The translations under genes were made by a program, and so were the position numbers. Shown one piece after another: positions 1 through 6,197 of a stretch of 10,434 bases of DNA; within the stretch, counting starts at the first letter, position 1, and every line of letters begins with the position of its first letter. The notes beneath the pieces were generated by a model. The model did no database searches. It was not told where the DNA came from and saw nothing but the letters and a program-made list of their open reading frames with translations. Source of the DNA: an uncultured Clostridia bacterium (lineage in GTDB: Bacteria; Bacillota; Clostridia; Oscillospirales; Acutalibacteraceae); assembly GCA_944384865.1 (NCBI GenBank), contig CALWVC010000038.1:1-10434 (forward strand), written 5' to 3'.

Positions 1-363
1 AAATACCAGGAGGGAAACGATCGTCGCCGCCGTCGCACAGAAAACCGTTTGGAAAATAAAAAACGTATATTTGCTGACGCCCTGCGGCAATATAGCAGAA
101 TAATCGCCAAGACCTAAAAGATCCAGCCCGCCAAATAATGCGCCGGAACCGCCAAACATGATCCCAAAACCCACCAGCCAGTAAAGCGGTGTTCCGATAC
201 AGAAGTCCATCAAATTTTTCATAATAATATTTCCGGCGTTTTTCGCTCTGGTAAAGCCGGTTTCAACCATCGCAAAACCTGCCTGCATGAAAAACACCAG
301 CGCCGCACCGACCAATACCCACATGGTATTGACGTCGGAAAACAGCTCCATAACGTTACTCAT
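1..363 (-). CDS. amt: Ammonium transporter Amt, N-terminal part (cut by the left edge)
   Basis: This is the first 121 codons of an Amt/MEP/Rh-family ammonium channel of the cytoplasmic membrane. It starts at the ATG at 363 behind a GGGAGAG ribosome binding site (371-377). The visible protein opens with a short polar stretch. A first hydrophobic helix follows (about residues 14-33) containing FFMQAGFAMVETGFTRAKN, the hallmark first-helix motif of the family. A second helix lies at about 45-70, with a glycine-rich loop after it, and a third begins near residue 98. The gene continues beyond base 1, so the pore histidines and any following PII (glnK) gene cannot be seen. It lies 114 bp downstream of glnN on the same strand, with a terminator between them. 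It is therefore probably expressed partly by readthrough or controlled antitermination from glnN. The family call is secure from the motif; substrate specificity is inferred from the family. Confidence 0.93.
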   Translation of the reverse strand, partial: MSNVMELFSDVNTMWVLVGAALVFFMQAGFAMVETGFTRAKNAGNIIMKNLMDFCIGTPLYWLVGFGIMFGGSGALFGGLDLLGLGDYSAILPQGVSKYTFFIFQTVFCATAATIVSLLVF

Positions 364-395
364 CCAGAATCTCTCCCTTTCGATTGATCAGCAGC

Positions 396-455
396 AAAAA
401 ACGGCATGTGCGTACAGGAGGATATGGAAAATCCACCCGTACGGCACACACCGTT
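396..455 (-). terminator. Intrinsic terminator / possible attenuator between glnN and amt
   Basis: Read on the minus strand, the arm AACGGTGTGTGCCGTAC (455-439) pairs with GTACGCACATGCCGTT (415-400), with one bulged C and two G-U pairs. A run of six T (401-396) follows. The 23-base loop has a small inner hairpin, TGGA-TTT-TCCA. The structure begins 22 bases after the glnN stop and ends 32 bases before the amt start, so it can end the glnN transcript or act as a conditional terminator in front of amt. The long loop is less usual than a tight tetraloop, so its strength is uncertain. Confidence 0.7.
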
Positions 456-458
456 GTG
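445..458 (-). promoter_or_regulatory. Small hairpin with loop ACGGUG overlapping the amt terminator arm
   Basis: On the minus strand CACA (458-455) can pair with TGTG (448-445) around a six-base loop ACGGUG (454-449). It overlaps the 5' arm of the terminator at 396-455, so the two folds exclude one another. The loop has A at position 1 and G at position 4, the pattern known for RNA hairpins bound by ANTAR antiterminator proteins. The stem is only four base pairs and no second upstream hairpin of the same type was found, so this is a tentative call that gains weight only from the similar hairpins before glnN and the glutamate synthase operon. Confidence 0.25.
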
Positions 459-477
459 TATTGAATATACAATTGTC

Positions 478-2565
478 TTATATAACGCTGTACAGCATCT
501 CGCCGTATGTAGGAAGCGTCCAATATTCGCTGGATACCATTGTCTCCAGTTCGTCAACCGTCTCCCGCAGGTTTTGCATATTCATGAAGATCTGCTCTCT
601 GTGATATGTGCCAAGCTCCTGCGTATCGGTGATCTCGTCCGCACCCAATACCGCATTTTCCAAAACGCCCAGTTTCTGATACATGCAATCGGACAGTCTG
701 GAAATCTTATCAAGCAAATTTTCTTCCAGTGAGCAGGACACAGAAAGCGCCTTTTTGCCGGAAACCAGGCTCATCAACTCATTCTCATAGCCTAATACTG
801 CCGGGATCACGCTCTTTTTGACCATATCGATCATGGTCAGAGCCTCAATATGGATGGTCTTGCAATAGTTTTCCATCATGATCTCATACCGGGAGCGCAT
901 CTCCGATTCAGTGTAAACCTTATGCTGTGTAAACAGCTTGATATTCTTTTTGGAAACGAAGGTCGGCAGCGCCTCCGGCGTGGTTTTCAGGTTCAGCAGG
1001 CCCCGTTTAGCAGCCTCTTTCTCCCACTCAGCCGAATAACCGTCGCCGTTAAAGATAATTCTTTTGTGCTCTTTGATCGTCTTTTTGATCAGCTTTTGCA
1101 GTTCGGCTTTAAAATCCTTGGCTTTTTCCAGCTGATCGGCAAACTGCCGCAGCTCCTCGGCGACAATGGTGTTCAAAATGATATTCGGGCCGGCAATCGA
1201 CACGGTCGAGCCCAGCATTCTGAACTCAAACTTATTGCCGGTAAACGCAAACGGCGAGGTCCGGTTGCGGTCGGTAGTATCCTTCGCAAAGTGCGGCAAC
1301 ACCGTCGCACCGATCTCCATCTGCACTTTTTCAGCGCCATGATAGACAGAACCGCTCTCGATAGATTCCAGGATGCCTTCCAGCTCTTCGCCCACAAACA
1401 TCGAAACAATCGCAGGCGGCGCTTCGTTGGCGCCCAGCCGGTGATCGTTGCCCGCAGAAGCGACAGACACCCGCAGCAGATCCTGATATTCATCTACCGC
1501 CTTGATGACCGCAGTCAAAAATACTAAAAACTGTGCGTTTTCATAAGGGGTCTCGCCGGGATCCAGCAGATTCTTGCCGGTATCGGTGGAAAGCGACCAG
1601 TTGTTATGTTTACCGCTGCCGTTGACGCCCGCAAAGGGTTTTTCATGCAGCAGACAGGCCATGCCGTGCCGGTCGGCCACCTTTTTCATGATTTCCATGG
1701 TTAACTGGTTGTGATCAGTCGCCACGTTGGTGGTAGAGAACACCGGCGCCAGCTCATGCTGCGCAGGAGCAACTTCGTTATGCTTGGTTTTGGCGCTGAT
1801 ACCCAATTTCCACAGCTCTTCGTCCAAATCCTTCATAAAGGCTGAAACCCTGGGTTTAAGCGCTCCAAAATAATGATCTTCCAGCTCCTGACCTTTAGGC
1901 GGCTTGGCGCCGAACAGCGTCCGCCCGGTATAAATCAGATCAGGCCGCGCCAGATACATCTCTTTATCAATCAGAAAATATTCCTGCTCCGGGCCTACTG
2001 TAGTGAGCACCCGGGTCACATCTTCGTTGCCGAACAATTTCAAAATGCGCATTGCCTGTTTATCCAACGCCTGCATCGAACGCAGCAACGGGGTTTTCTT
2101 ATCCAGCGCTTCACCGCTGTAAGAACAAAATGCGGTAGGAATACACAGCGTACCGTCTTTAATAAACGCATAAGAGGTTGGATCCCATGCAGTGTATCCT
2201 CTGGCCTCAAAAGTCGCCCGCAGGCCGCCCGACGGGAAGCTGGATGCGTCTGGCTCGCCCTTCACAAGCTCTTTACCAGAGAACTCCATCAGCACATTAC
2301 CGTTACCGTCCGGCGTGATAAAGCTGTCGTGTTTCTCAGCGGTAACACCCGTCATCGGCTGGAACCAGTGGGTAAAATGGGTCGCGCCATGTTCCAAAGC
2401 CCATTCTTTCATGGCATTTGCTACGACGTTCGCCACGTCCAACTCCAGATGCTGCCCCATTTTAATCGTCTTTTTCAGCGCCTTGTAAATATCCTTTGGC
2501 AGCCTATCGCGCATAACCCTGTCATTGAAAACCATGCTGCCGAACAATTCCGGAATGTTTTTCAT
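478..2565 (-). CDS. glnN: Type III glutamine synthetase (GlnN/GSIII)
   Basis: A 695-residue cytoplasmic enzyme that makes glutamine from glutamate, ammonium and ATP. The length is typical of GSIII (about 700 residues) and far above GSI (about 440). The catalytic signatures are visible: VGPEQEYFLID near residues 190-200 (metal ligands E193 and E195), KHNEVAPAQHE at 261-271 (E264, E271), NGSGKHNNWSLSTD at 315-328 (the ATP/metal histidine H320), AGNDHRLGANEAPPAI at 371-386, and NRTSPFAFTGNKFEFRMLGS further on. The N-terminal segment with FGSMVFNDRVMRDRLPK is characteristic of GSIII. The start ATG has a strong AGGAGGG site just upstream. The gene is divergent from the glutamate synthase operon and is followed by amt, forming an ammonium uptake and assimilation pair. 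Its own consensus promoter is followed at once by a terminator-like leader, pointing to control by antitermination. No frameshift or missing catalytic residue is seen, so this is probably the working glutamine synthetase of the locus. Confidence 0.97.
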   Translation of the reverse strand: MKNIPELFGSMVFNDRVMRDRLPKDIYKALKKTIKMGQHLELDVANVVANAMKEWALEHGATHFTHWFQPMTGVTAEKHDSFITPDGNGNVLMEFSGKELVKGEPDASSFPSGGLRATFEARGYTAWDPTSYAFIKDGTLCIPTAFCSYSGEALDKKTPLLRSMQALDKQAMRILKLFGNEDVTRVLTTVGPEQEYFLIDKEMYLARPDLIYTGRTLFGAKPPKGQELEDHYFGALKPRVSAFMKDLDEELWKLGISAKTKHNEVAPAQHELAPVFSTTNVATDHNQLTMEIMKKVADRHGMACLLHEKPFAGVNGSGKHNNWSLSTDTGKNLLDPGETPYENAQFLVFLTAVIKAVDEYQDLLRVSVASAGNDHRLGANEAPPAIVSMFVGEELEGILESIESGSVYHGAEKVQMEIGATVLPHFAKDTTDRNRTSPFAFTGNKFEFRMLGSTVSIAGPNIILNTIVAEELRQFADQLEKAKDFKAELQKLIKKTIKEHKRIIFNGDGYSAEWEKEAAKRGLLNLKTTPEALPTFVSKKNIKLFTQHKVYTESEMRSRYEIMMENYCKTIHIEALTMIDMVKKSVIPAVLGYENELMSLVSGKKALSVSCSLEENLLDKISRLSDCMYQKLGVLENAVLGADEITDTQELGTYHREQIFMNMQNLRETVDELETMVSSEYWTLPTYGEMLYSVI

Positions 2566-2595
2566 AAACAGACCCTCCTATGATTTGAAGTAAAT

Positions 2596-2637
2596 AAAAA
2601 CAAAAAACGCTATGAACCCGCCCTCGGGTTCACAGCG
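2596..2637 (-). terminator. Intrinsic terminator in the glnN 5' leader (attenuator)
   Basis: On the minus strand CGCTGTGAACCC (2637-2626) pairs with GGGTTCATAGCG (2619-2608) in a 12-bp stem (one G-U pair) around a six-base loop. It is followed directly by TTTTTTGTTTTT (2607-2596). It lies between the glnN promoter (2659-2687) and the glnN start (2565), about 15 bases after the expected transcript start, so it would stop glnN transcription unless it is prevented from folding. A competing hairpin at 2629-2650 shares its 5' arm. Confidence 0.88.
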
Positions 2638-2650
2638 CCTTTGCTGTTAA
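2629..2650 (-). promoter_or_regulatory. Antiterminator-like hairpin with loop AAAGGC in the glnN leader
   Basis: On the minus strand ACAGC (2647-2643) pairs with GCTGT (2636-2632) around the six-base loop AAAGGC (2642-2637). Two further U-A pairs lie outside an A-G mismatch (2649-2650 with 2629-2630). The 3' arm and part of the loop are also the 5' arm of the terminator at 2596-2637, so forming this hairpin blocks the terminator. The loop has A1 and G4, the bases known to be invariant in ANTAR-protein RNA targets. A known ANTAR target has two such hairpins (P1 and P2). Only the one overlapping the terminator is visible here, because the transcript starts almost at its 5' foot. The competing fold is seen in the sequence; binding by an ANTAR protein is inference. 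Confidence 0.5.
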
Positions 2651-2658
2651 CGGTCAAT

Positions 2659-2687
2659 ATTATAGCACTGCAAAAATTCATTGTCAA
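2659..2687 (-). promoter_or_regulatory. Consensus vegetative promoter of glnN
   Basis: On the minus strand a perfect -35 TTGACA (2687-2682) and a perfect -10 TATAAT (2664-2659) are separated by 17 bases. Transcription should start near 2652, giving a leader of about 87 bases to the glnN ATG. A fully consensus promoter followed by a terminator suggests that regulation acts mainly after initiation. Confidence 0.92.
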
Positions 2688-2951
2688 GGGCATTTGTTCA
2701 ATTTTTTTCAAATTAGAATATTCACACAATCTGATTGATCATTTTCGCCCTGCAACTGGAGAACCTGCCTAAAAATCAGATGTTCTGCCAGCCATGCAAT
2801 ATGTCAACGCCCGCTGCCCGCAATACAATAATATAATATATGAATTCATTATATACAAAAATGCTCTGCGTCAAAGATGCAAAACATTGTTTTGCAATTT
2901 ATTCAAACATGCCGTCAGAATTTATGGTAAAAATTTCTTTTATGCGAGGAC
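2688..2951. other. Divergent intergenic spacer, no gene
   Basis: These 264 bases lie between the two divergent promoters. The stretch is AT-rich and carries no open frame with a ribosome binding site. It holds a near-palindrome (2836-2854) and a short repeat (AGAAC at 2759-2763 against GTTCT at 2782-2786, too far apart and too short to call). On the minus strand a second possible -10 TATAAT (2853-2848) sits 16 bases after a weak TTTGAC, which could give a longer glnN leader. No operator of a known family is recognised. Confidence 0.6.
2836..2854. repeat. AT-rich inverted repeat centred on TGAATTCA
   Basis: ATATATGAA and TTCATTATAT form an almost perfect palindrome with a single extra T at 2849, about 100 bases upstream of the glutamate synthase operon promoter and about 150 upstream of the glnN promoter. 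It could be an operator for a DNA-binding dimer, or simply a chance feature of AT-rich spacer DNA. Confidence 0.3.
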
Positions 2952-2980
2952 TTGACAAAACTTTAACTTTTTGTTATACT
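2952..2980 (+). promoter_or_regulatory. Promoter of the glutamate synthase operon
   Basis: A perfect -35 TTGACA (2952-2957) and -10 TATACT (2975-2980) are 17 bases apart. The start of transcription is expected near 2987, leaving a structured leader of about 120 bases before the first gene. All seven downstream genes are closely spaced, with no other terminator before 10331. Confidence 0.92.
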
Positions 2981-2990
2981 ATCTCTGCTA

Positions 2991-3086
2991 AAAGAACAAA
3001 GACGTTCACCTATATCATTTTATGCGCTAGCGCGGTTTATGACCGCGCGGTAGTATTGATGACATTGGTGAGTGTCTTTGTTTTCT
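2991..3086 (+). promoter_or_regulatory. Long stem in the glutamate synthase operon leader, possible attenuator
   Basis: AACAAAGACGTTCACC (2995-3010) pairs over 16 positions with GGTGAGTGTCTTTGTT (3067-3082), including two wobble pairs, and the stem can extend slightly further outward. Inside it GCGCGGT-TTATG-ACCGCGC (3030-3048) forms a second strong hairpin. The 3' arm runs into TTTGTTTT (3077-3084), so the inner part (3001-3010 with 3067-3076) followed by this U-rich stretch could work as a terminator. It lies just before the ribosome binding site of the first gene. It does not match any riboswitch class I recognise. The pairing is seen directly; its function as an attenuator is inferred. 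Confidence 0.6.
2994..3007 (+). promoter_or_regulatory. Small hairpin with loop AAAGAC overlapping the leader stem
   Basis: GAAC (2994-2997) pairs with GTTC (3004-3007) around the six-base loop AAAGAC (2998-3003). It uses the same bases as the 5' arm of the long leader stem, so it competes with it. The loop differs by one base from AAAGGC in the glnN leader and again has A1 and G4, as in ANTAR-bound hairpins. The stem is only four pairs long and no partner hairpin is seen. A shared regulator is a hypothesis. Confidence 0.35.
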
Positions 3087-3093
3087 GTTATAT

Positions 3094-3098
3094 GGAGG
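3094..3098 (+). promoter_or_regulatory. Ribosome binding site that fixes a TTG start
   Basis: GGAGG lies nine bases before the TTG at 3108. The longer reading frame from GTG at 3072 would place the site inside the gene and has no Shine-Dalgarno sequence of its own, and the TTG at 3099 is too close. The TTG at 3108 is therefore the likely start of the amidotransferase gene. Confidence 0.8.
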
Positions 3099-3107
3099 TT
3101 GATTACA

Positions 3108-4220
3108 TTGTTAAAAGAAGGTCAGGTGCGAATTCCATCGGGTTGCGCCATCTCCGGCATTTTTTGCAAATCCGGCAAACGGATGAGCGGAGAAGCGATT
3201 ATTGAATCGATTCGGATCATGCACGACCGCAGCAACGGGCTGGGCGGCGGTTTTGCCGCTTACGGCATTTATCCCGAATATAAGGATTATTACGCATTTC
3301 ATGTGTTTTATGACAACCATGAAGCGAAAAAAGACTGCGAATCTTTTCTGGAACGGCATTTCGACATCATCAACCTGTCGAAGATCCCCACCCGCAAAAT
3401 CCCGCAGATTACCGACGAGCCGCTGATCTGGCGGTATTTCGTAACGCCGCTGCATACAAAACTTGCTGAGAGCCAGTTGGACGAAGACGAATTTGTAGTC
3501 AAATGCGTCTTCCGGGTCAACACCGAAATCAACGGTGCCTATGTGTTCTCCAGCGGCAAGGATATGGGTGTATTTAAAGCGGTAGGTTTTCCGGAAGACG
3601 TCGGCCGGTTTTACCGGCTGGAGGAATACGAGGGCTACTGCTTCACCGCACACGGGCGGTATCCCACCAACACGCCCGGCTGGTGGGGCGGCGCGCATCC
3701 CTTTGCGCTGCTGGATTGCTCGGTGGTACATAACGGCGAGATCTCCTCTTATGACGCCAACCGGCGGGCCATCGAGATGTACGGCTATAAATGCACATTA
3801 CAGACCGACACCGAGGTCATCGCCTATATCTACGATTATTTAAAACGCAAGATCGGCCTGACCGAACTGGAAATTGCCTCGGTCATCGCCGCGCCGTTCT
3901 GGCAGACCATTGAACGGATGCCCAAGGAGCAGCGCCAGCGCGCCGAATATCTGCGCAACGTCTTTGCCGGACAGTTGATAACCGGTCCGTTTTCGATTCT
4001 GGTGGGCTTCGACGGCGGGCTGATGGCGCTGAACGACCGGTTGAAGCTGCGGTCGATGGTGATCGGCGAAAAAGACGACATGGTTTATATGGCCAGTGAA
4101 GAATGCGCCATCCGGATTATCCAGCCGGAGCTGGACCGGGTCTGGTCGCCCAGAGGCGGCGAAGCCGTCATCGTCACGCTGGATGAAGCTGCAAAAGCGG
4201 CATACCAGTCGCGGGCTTAA
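3108..4220 (+). CDS. Class II glutamine amidotransferase subunit of a split glutamate synthase
   Basis: A 370-residue protein of the Ntn-hydrolase (GATase type II) fold, equivalent to the N-terminal domain of GltB. It would hydrolyse glutamine and pass ammonia to the FMN core subunit. With the TTG start, the catalytic cysteine is Cys13 in SGCAISGIF. The 12 residues before it would be removed as a propeptide, as in GltB and PurF relatives. Other family motifs are HGRYPTN (182-188), VVHNGEISSYDANR with H208-E211, and TDTE (233-236). The inserted segment of about 165 residues between the Cys and the HGRYPTN motif is typical of the archaeal/clostridial stand-alone form and of GlxB/MgsA-like proteins. 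It is the first gene of the operon, with a 19-bp gap to the FMN core gene. An asparagine synthetase or PurF is excluded, because no synthetase or phosphoribosyltransferase domain follows. Confidence 0.9.
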   Translation: MLKEGQVRIPSGCAISGIFCKSGKRMSGEAIIESIRIMHDRSNGLGGGFAAYGIYPEYKDYYAFHVFYDNHEAKKDCESFLERHFDIINLSKIPTRKIPQITDEPLIWRYFVTPLHTKLAESQLDEDEFVVKCVFRVNTEINGAYVFSSGKDMGVFKAVGFPEDVGRFYRLEEYEGYCFTAHGRYPTNTPGWWGGAHPFALLDCSVVHNGEISSYDANRRAIEMYGYKCTLQTDTEVIAYIYDYLKRKIGLTELEIASVIAAPFWQTIERMPKEQRQRAEYLRNVFAGQLITGPFSILVGFDGGLMALNDRLKLRSMVIGEKDDMVYMASEECAIRIIQPELDRVWSPRGGEAVIVTLDEAAKAAYQSRA

Positions 4221-4239
4221 AGAAAGGAAGGAGCAACCA

Positions 4240-5745
4240 ATGGGTATCGCATATATTTATCCTCCATACGAGGTTGTAAGAAATAAAGACCGCTGCATCG
4301 GCTGCCGCGTTTGCGAGCGGCAGTGCGCCAACGAAGTGCACCATTATTCTGAGGAAGCGGGCTGCATGATGGCAGACGAGTCCAAATGCGTCAATTGCCA
4401 CCGCTGTGTATCGCTATGTCCCACCCGGGCGCTGAAAATCGTCAAGACCGATCACACCTTCAAGGAAAACGCCAACTGGTCGGGTAAGGCGATCCAGGAA
4501 ATCTACCGGCAGGCAAGCACCGGCGGCGTACTGCTTTCCAGTATGGGCAATCCGGAGCCTTATCCCATCTATTTTGATAAAATTCTGCTCAATGCTTCGC
4601 AGGTTACCAACCCGTCTATCGACCCGCTGCGCGAGCCGATGGAGACAAGAGTGTTTCTGGGTAAAAAGCCCAAGCAGATCAAGCGGGACAAAAACGGCAA
4701 CATCCTGCCGCAGAACACCCCCCATCTGGAGCTTTCGATGCCGGTGATGTTCTCGGCCATGAGCTATGGTTCCATCAGCTACAACGCCCACGAATCATTG
4801 GCCAGAGCCGCCAGAGAACTGGGCATCTATTATAACACCGGTGAAGGCGGCCTGCATGAAGACTTCTATCAATACGGCGCCAACACCATCGTGCAGGTAG
4901 CCTCCGGTCGCTTCGGCGTACACAGCGATTATCTGGATACCGCCGCCGCCATCGAGATCAAAATGGGCCAGGGCGCCAAGCCCGGCATCGGCGGGCATCT
5001 GCCCGGCACCAAGATCGTGGGCGACGTCTCCCGCACCCGGATGATTCCCGAAGGCTCCGACGCGATCTCGCCCGCGCCGCACCACGATATTTATTCCATT
5101 GAAGATCTGCGGCAGCTGGTATATTCGTTAAAAGAAGCCACCAACTATGAAAAGCCGGTGATCGTCAAGATTGCGGCGGTACATAACGTTTCAGCAATTG
5201 CCAGCGGCATCGCCCGCAGCGGCGCAGACATCATCGCCATCGACGGCTACCGCGGCGGTACCGGCGCGGCGCCTACCCGGATCCGCGACAATGTGGGCAT
5301 CCCGATTGAACTGGCGCTCGCCTCGGTAGACAAACGCCTGCGGGACGAAGGTATCCGCGACGATGTTTCTATTGTGGTCGGCGGCTCGATCCGCTCCAGC
5401 GCCGACGTATTCAAAGCCATCGCGCTGGGCGCAGACTGCTGCTATATCGGAACCGCGTCGCTGCTGGCGCTGGGCTGCCATTTGTGCAGAAGCTGCCACG
5501 AAGGAAAATGCAACTGGGGAATCGCCACGCAGCGCCCCGACCTGGTCAAACGCCTGAACCCGGATATCGGCTCTCAGCGGCTGGTCAATATGCTCACCGC
5601 GTGGAACCATGAAATCAAAGAGATGATGGGCGGCATGGGCATCAACTCCATCGAAAGCCTGAAAGGCAACCGCCTGATGCTGCGGGGAATCGGCATGACC
5701 GAGAAAGAGCTGGAGATTCTCGGCATCAAGCACGCCGGCGAATAA
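4240..5745 (+). CDS. FMN/Fe-S glutamate synthase core with N-terminal ferredoxin domain
   Basis: A 501-residue subunit carrying the synthase reaction: 2-oxoglutarate plus ammonia, reduced to glutamate. The start ATG follows AAGGAAGGAG; a longer frame upstream overlaps the previous gene and is not used. Residues 19-29 (CIGCRVCERQC) and 50-60 (CVNCHRCVSLC) are two CxxCxxCxxxC motifs for two 4Fe-4S clusters. From about residue 150 comes the TIM-barrel core, with MPVMFSAMSYGSIS, KPGIGGHLPG, the FMN/substrate loop RGGTGAAPT (338-346), and VVGGSIRSSADVFKAIALGAD. The 3Fe-4S motif of glutamate synthases (C-x5-C-x4-C) is present as C413, C419 and C424, with one more cysteine at C416. The amidotransferase and GXGXG domains of GltB are absent and are encoded by neighbours (3108-4220, 7427-8146), so this is a split, archaeal-like GOGAT. 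GlxD/MgsC of N-methylglutamate synthase has a similar core, but the surrounding electron-transfer genes favour glutamate synthase. Confidence 0.94.
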   Translation: MGIAYIYPPYEVVRNKDRCIGCRVCERQCANEVHHYSEEAGCMMADESKCVNCHRCVSLCPTRALKIVKTDHTFKENANWSGKAIQEIYRQASTGGVLLSSMGNPEPYPIYFDKILLNASQVTNPSIDPLREPMETRVFLGKKPKQIKRDKNGNILPQNTPHLELSMPVMFSAMSYGSISYNAHESLARAARELGIYYNTGEGGLHEDFYQYGANTIVQVASGRFGVHSDYLDTAAAIEIKMGQGAKPGIGGHLPGTKIVGDVSRTRMIPEGSDAISPAPHHDIYSIEDLRQLVYSLKEATNYEKPVIVKIAAVHNVSAIASGIARSGADIIAIDGYRGGTGAAPTRIRDNVGIPIELALASVDKRLRDEGIRDDVSIVVGGSIRSSADVFKAIALGADCCYIGTASLLALGCHLCRSCHEGKCNWGIATQRPDLVKRLNPDIGSQRLVNMLTAWNHEIKEMMGGMGINSIESLKGNRLMLRGIGMTEKELEILGIKHAGE

Positions 5746-5760
5746 GGAGGAGTGCGGAGC

Positions 5761-6192
5761 ATGAAACGAGTATATGTAAACGAAAAATGGTGTCTGGGCT
5801 GTCATCTGTGCGAATACAACTGCGCCTTTGCCCAGACCGGTAAAGAGGATATGGCGCTGGCCCTCAAGGGCAAACAGATTCACCCGAACATCCGGGTAGA
5901 AGACGGTGAAAACATTCATTTTGCCGTCAACTGCCGGCACTGCGACGAGCCGCTGTGTGTCAAAGGCTGTATCACCGGCGCGTTGAGCCGGGATGAAAAC
6001 GGGGTCATTACCATCGATAAAGAGCATTGTATTCATTGCTACACCTGTATTTTAAGCTGTCCTTACGGCGCGATTGTCCCGTCGGAGGAGGGCGCGATCC
6101 AGAAATGCGAGCTGTGTATCAAAACCACCCAGGGCACACCACGCTGCGTGGCGGGATGTCCAAACAACGCCATCGTATTTGAGGAGAGGTGA
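5761..6192 (+). CDS. Four-cluster ferredoxin-like electron transfer subunit
   Basis: A 143-residue soluble protein with 16 cysteines in four groups: C11/14/17/21, C58/61/66/70, C90/93/96/100 and C116/119/129/133. This arrangement is that of HycB/CooF/DMSO-reductase-B-type polyferredoxins with four 4Fe-4S clusters. It has no membrane segment or signal peptide. The ATG at 5761 is ten bases after AAGGAGG (5744-5750); a GTG at 5752 lies too close to that site. Set between the FMN core gene and the FAD oxidoreductase gene (5-bp gap), it most likely wires electrons from the FAD subunit to the FMN/Fe-S core. Its role in glutamate synthesis is inferred from context; the sequence alone would also fit a partner of other oxidoreductases. 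Confidence 0.9.
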   Translation: MKRVYVNEKWCLGCHLCEYNCAFAQTGKEDMALALKGKQIHPNIRVEDGENIHFAVNCRHCDEPLCVKGCITGALSRDENGVITIDKEHCIHCYTCILSCPYGAIVPSEEGAIQKCELCIKTTQGTPRCVAGCPNNAIVFEER

Positions 6193-6197
6193 ACGAC

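Noticed and set aside
850..1527. Open frame of 225 codons on the plus strand
   Set aside because: It lies fully antisense to glnN, whose family motifs are clear. It has no ribosome binding site and a composition rich in Arg, Leu and Phe that is typical of a shadow frame.
2755..2790. Inverted repeat AGAAC/GTTCT as a hairpin or P1 element of an ANTAR target
   Set aside because: The stem is only five pairs with an 18-base loop, without an A1/G4 hexaloop, and it lies upstream of the glnN promoter and so would not be in the main transcript.
3000..3083. Glutamine (glnA-type) riboswitch in the operon leader
   Set aside because: The bases CGTTCACC recall the start of that class, but the remaining conserved parts (a GGAAGUAGG-like segment and a closing GGAACG) are not present, and the 3' arm pairs differently.
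2840..3205. Open frame of 121 codons in the divergent spacer
   Set aside because: It has no ribosome binding site, runs through the operon promoter and structured leader, and ends inside the amidotransferase gene in another frame.
5191..6036. Open frame of 281 codons on the minus strand
   Set aside because: It is antisense to the FMN core gene and the four-cluster ferredoxin gene, both supported by cysteine motifs. It crosses the boundary between two genes and shows no recognisable domain.
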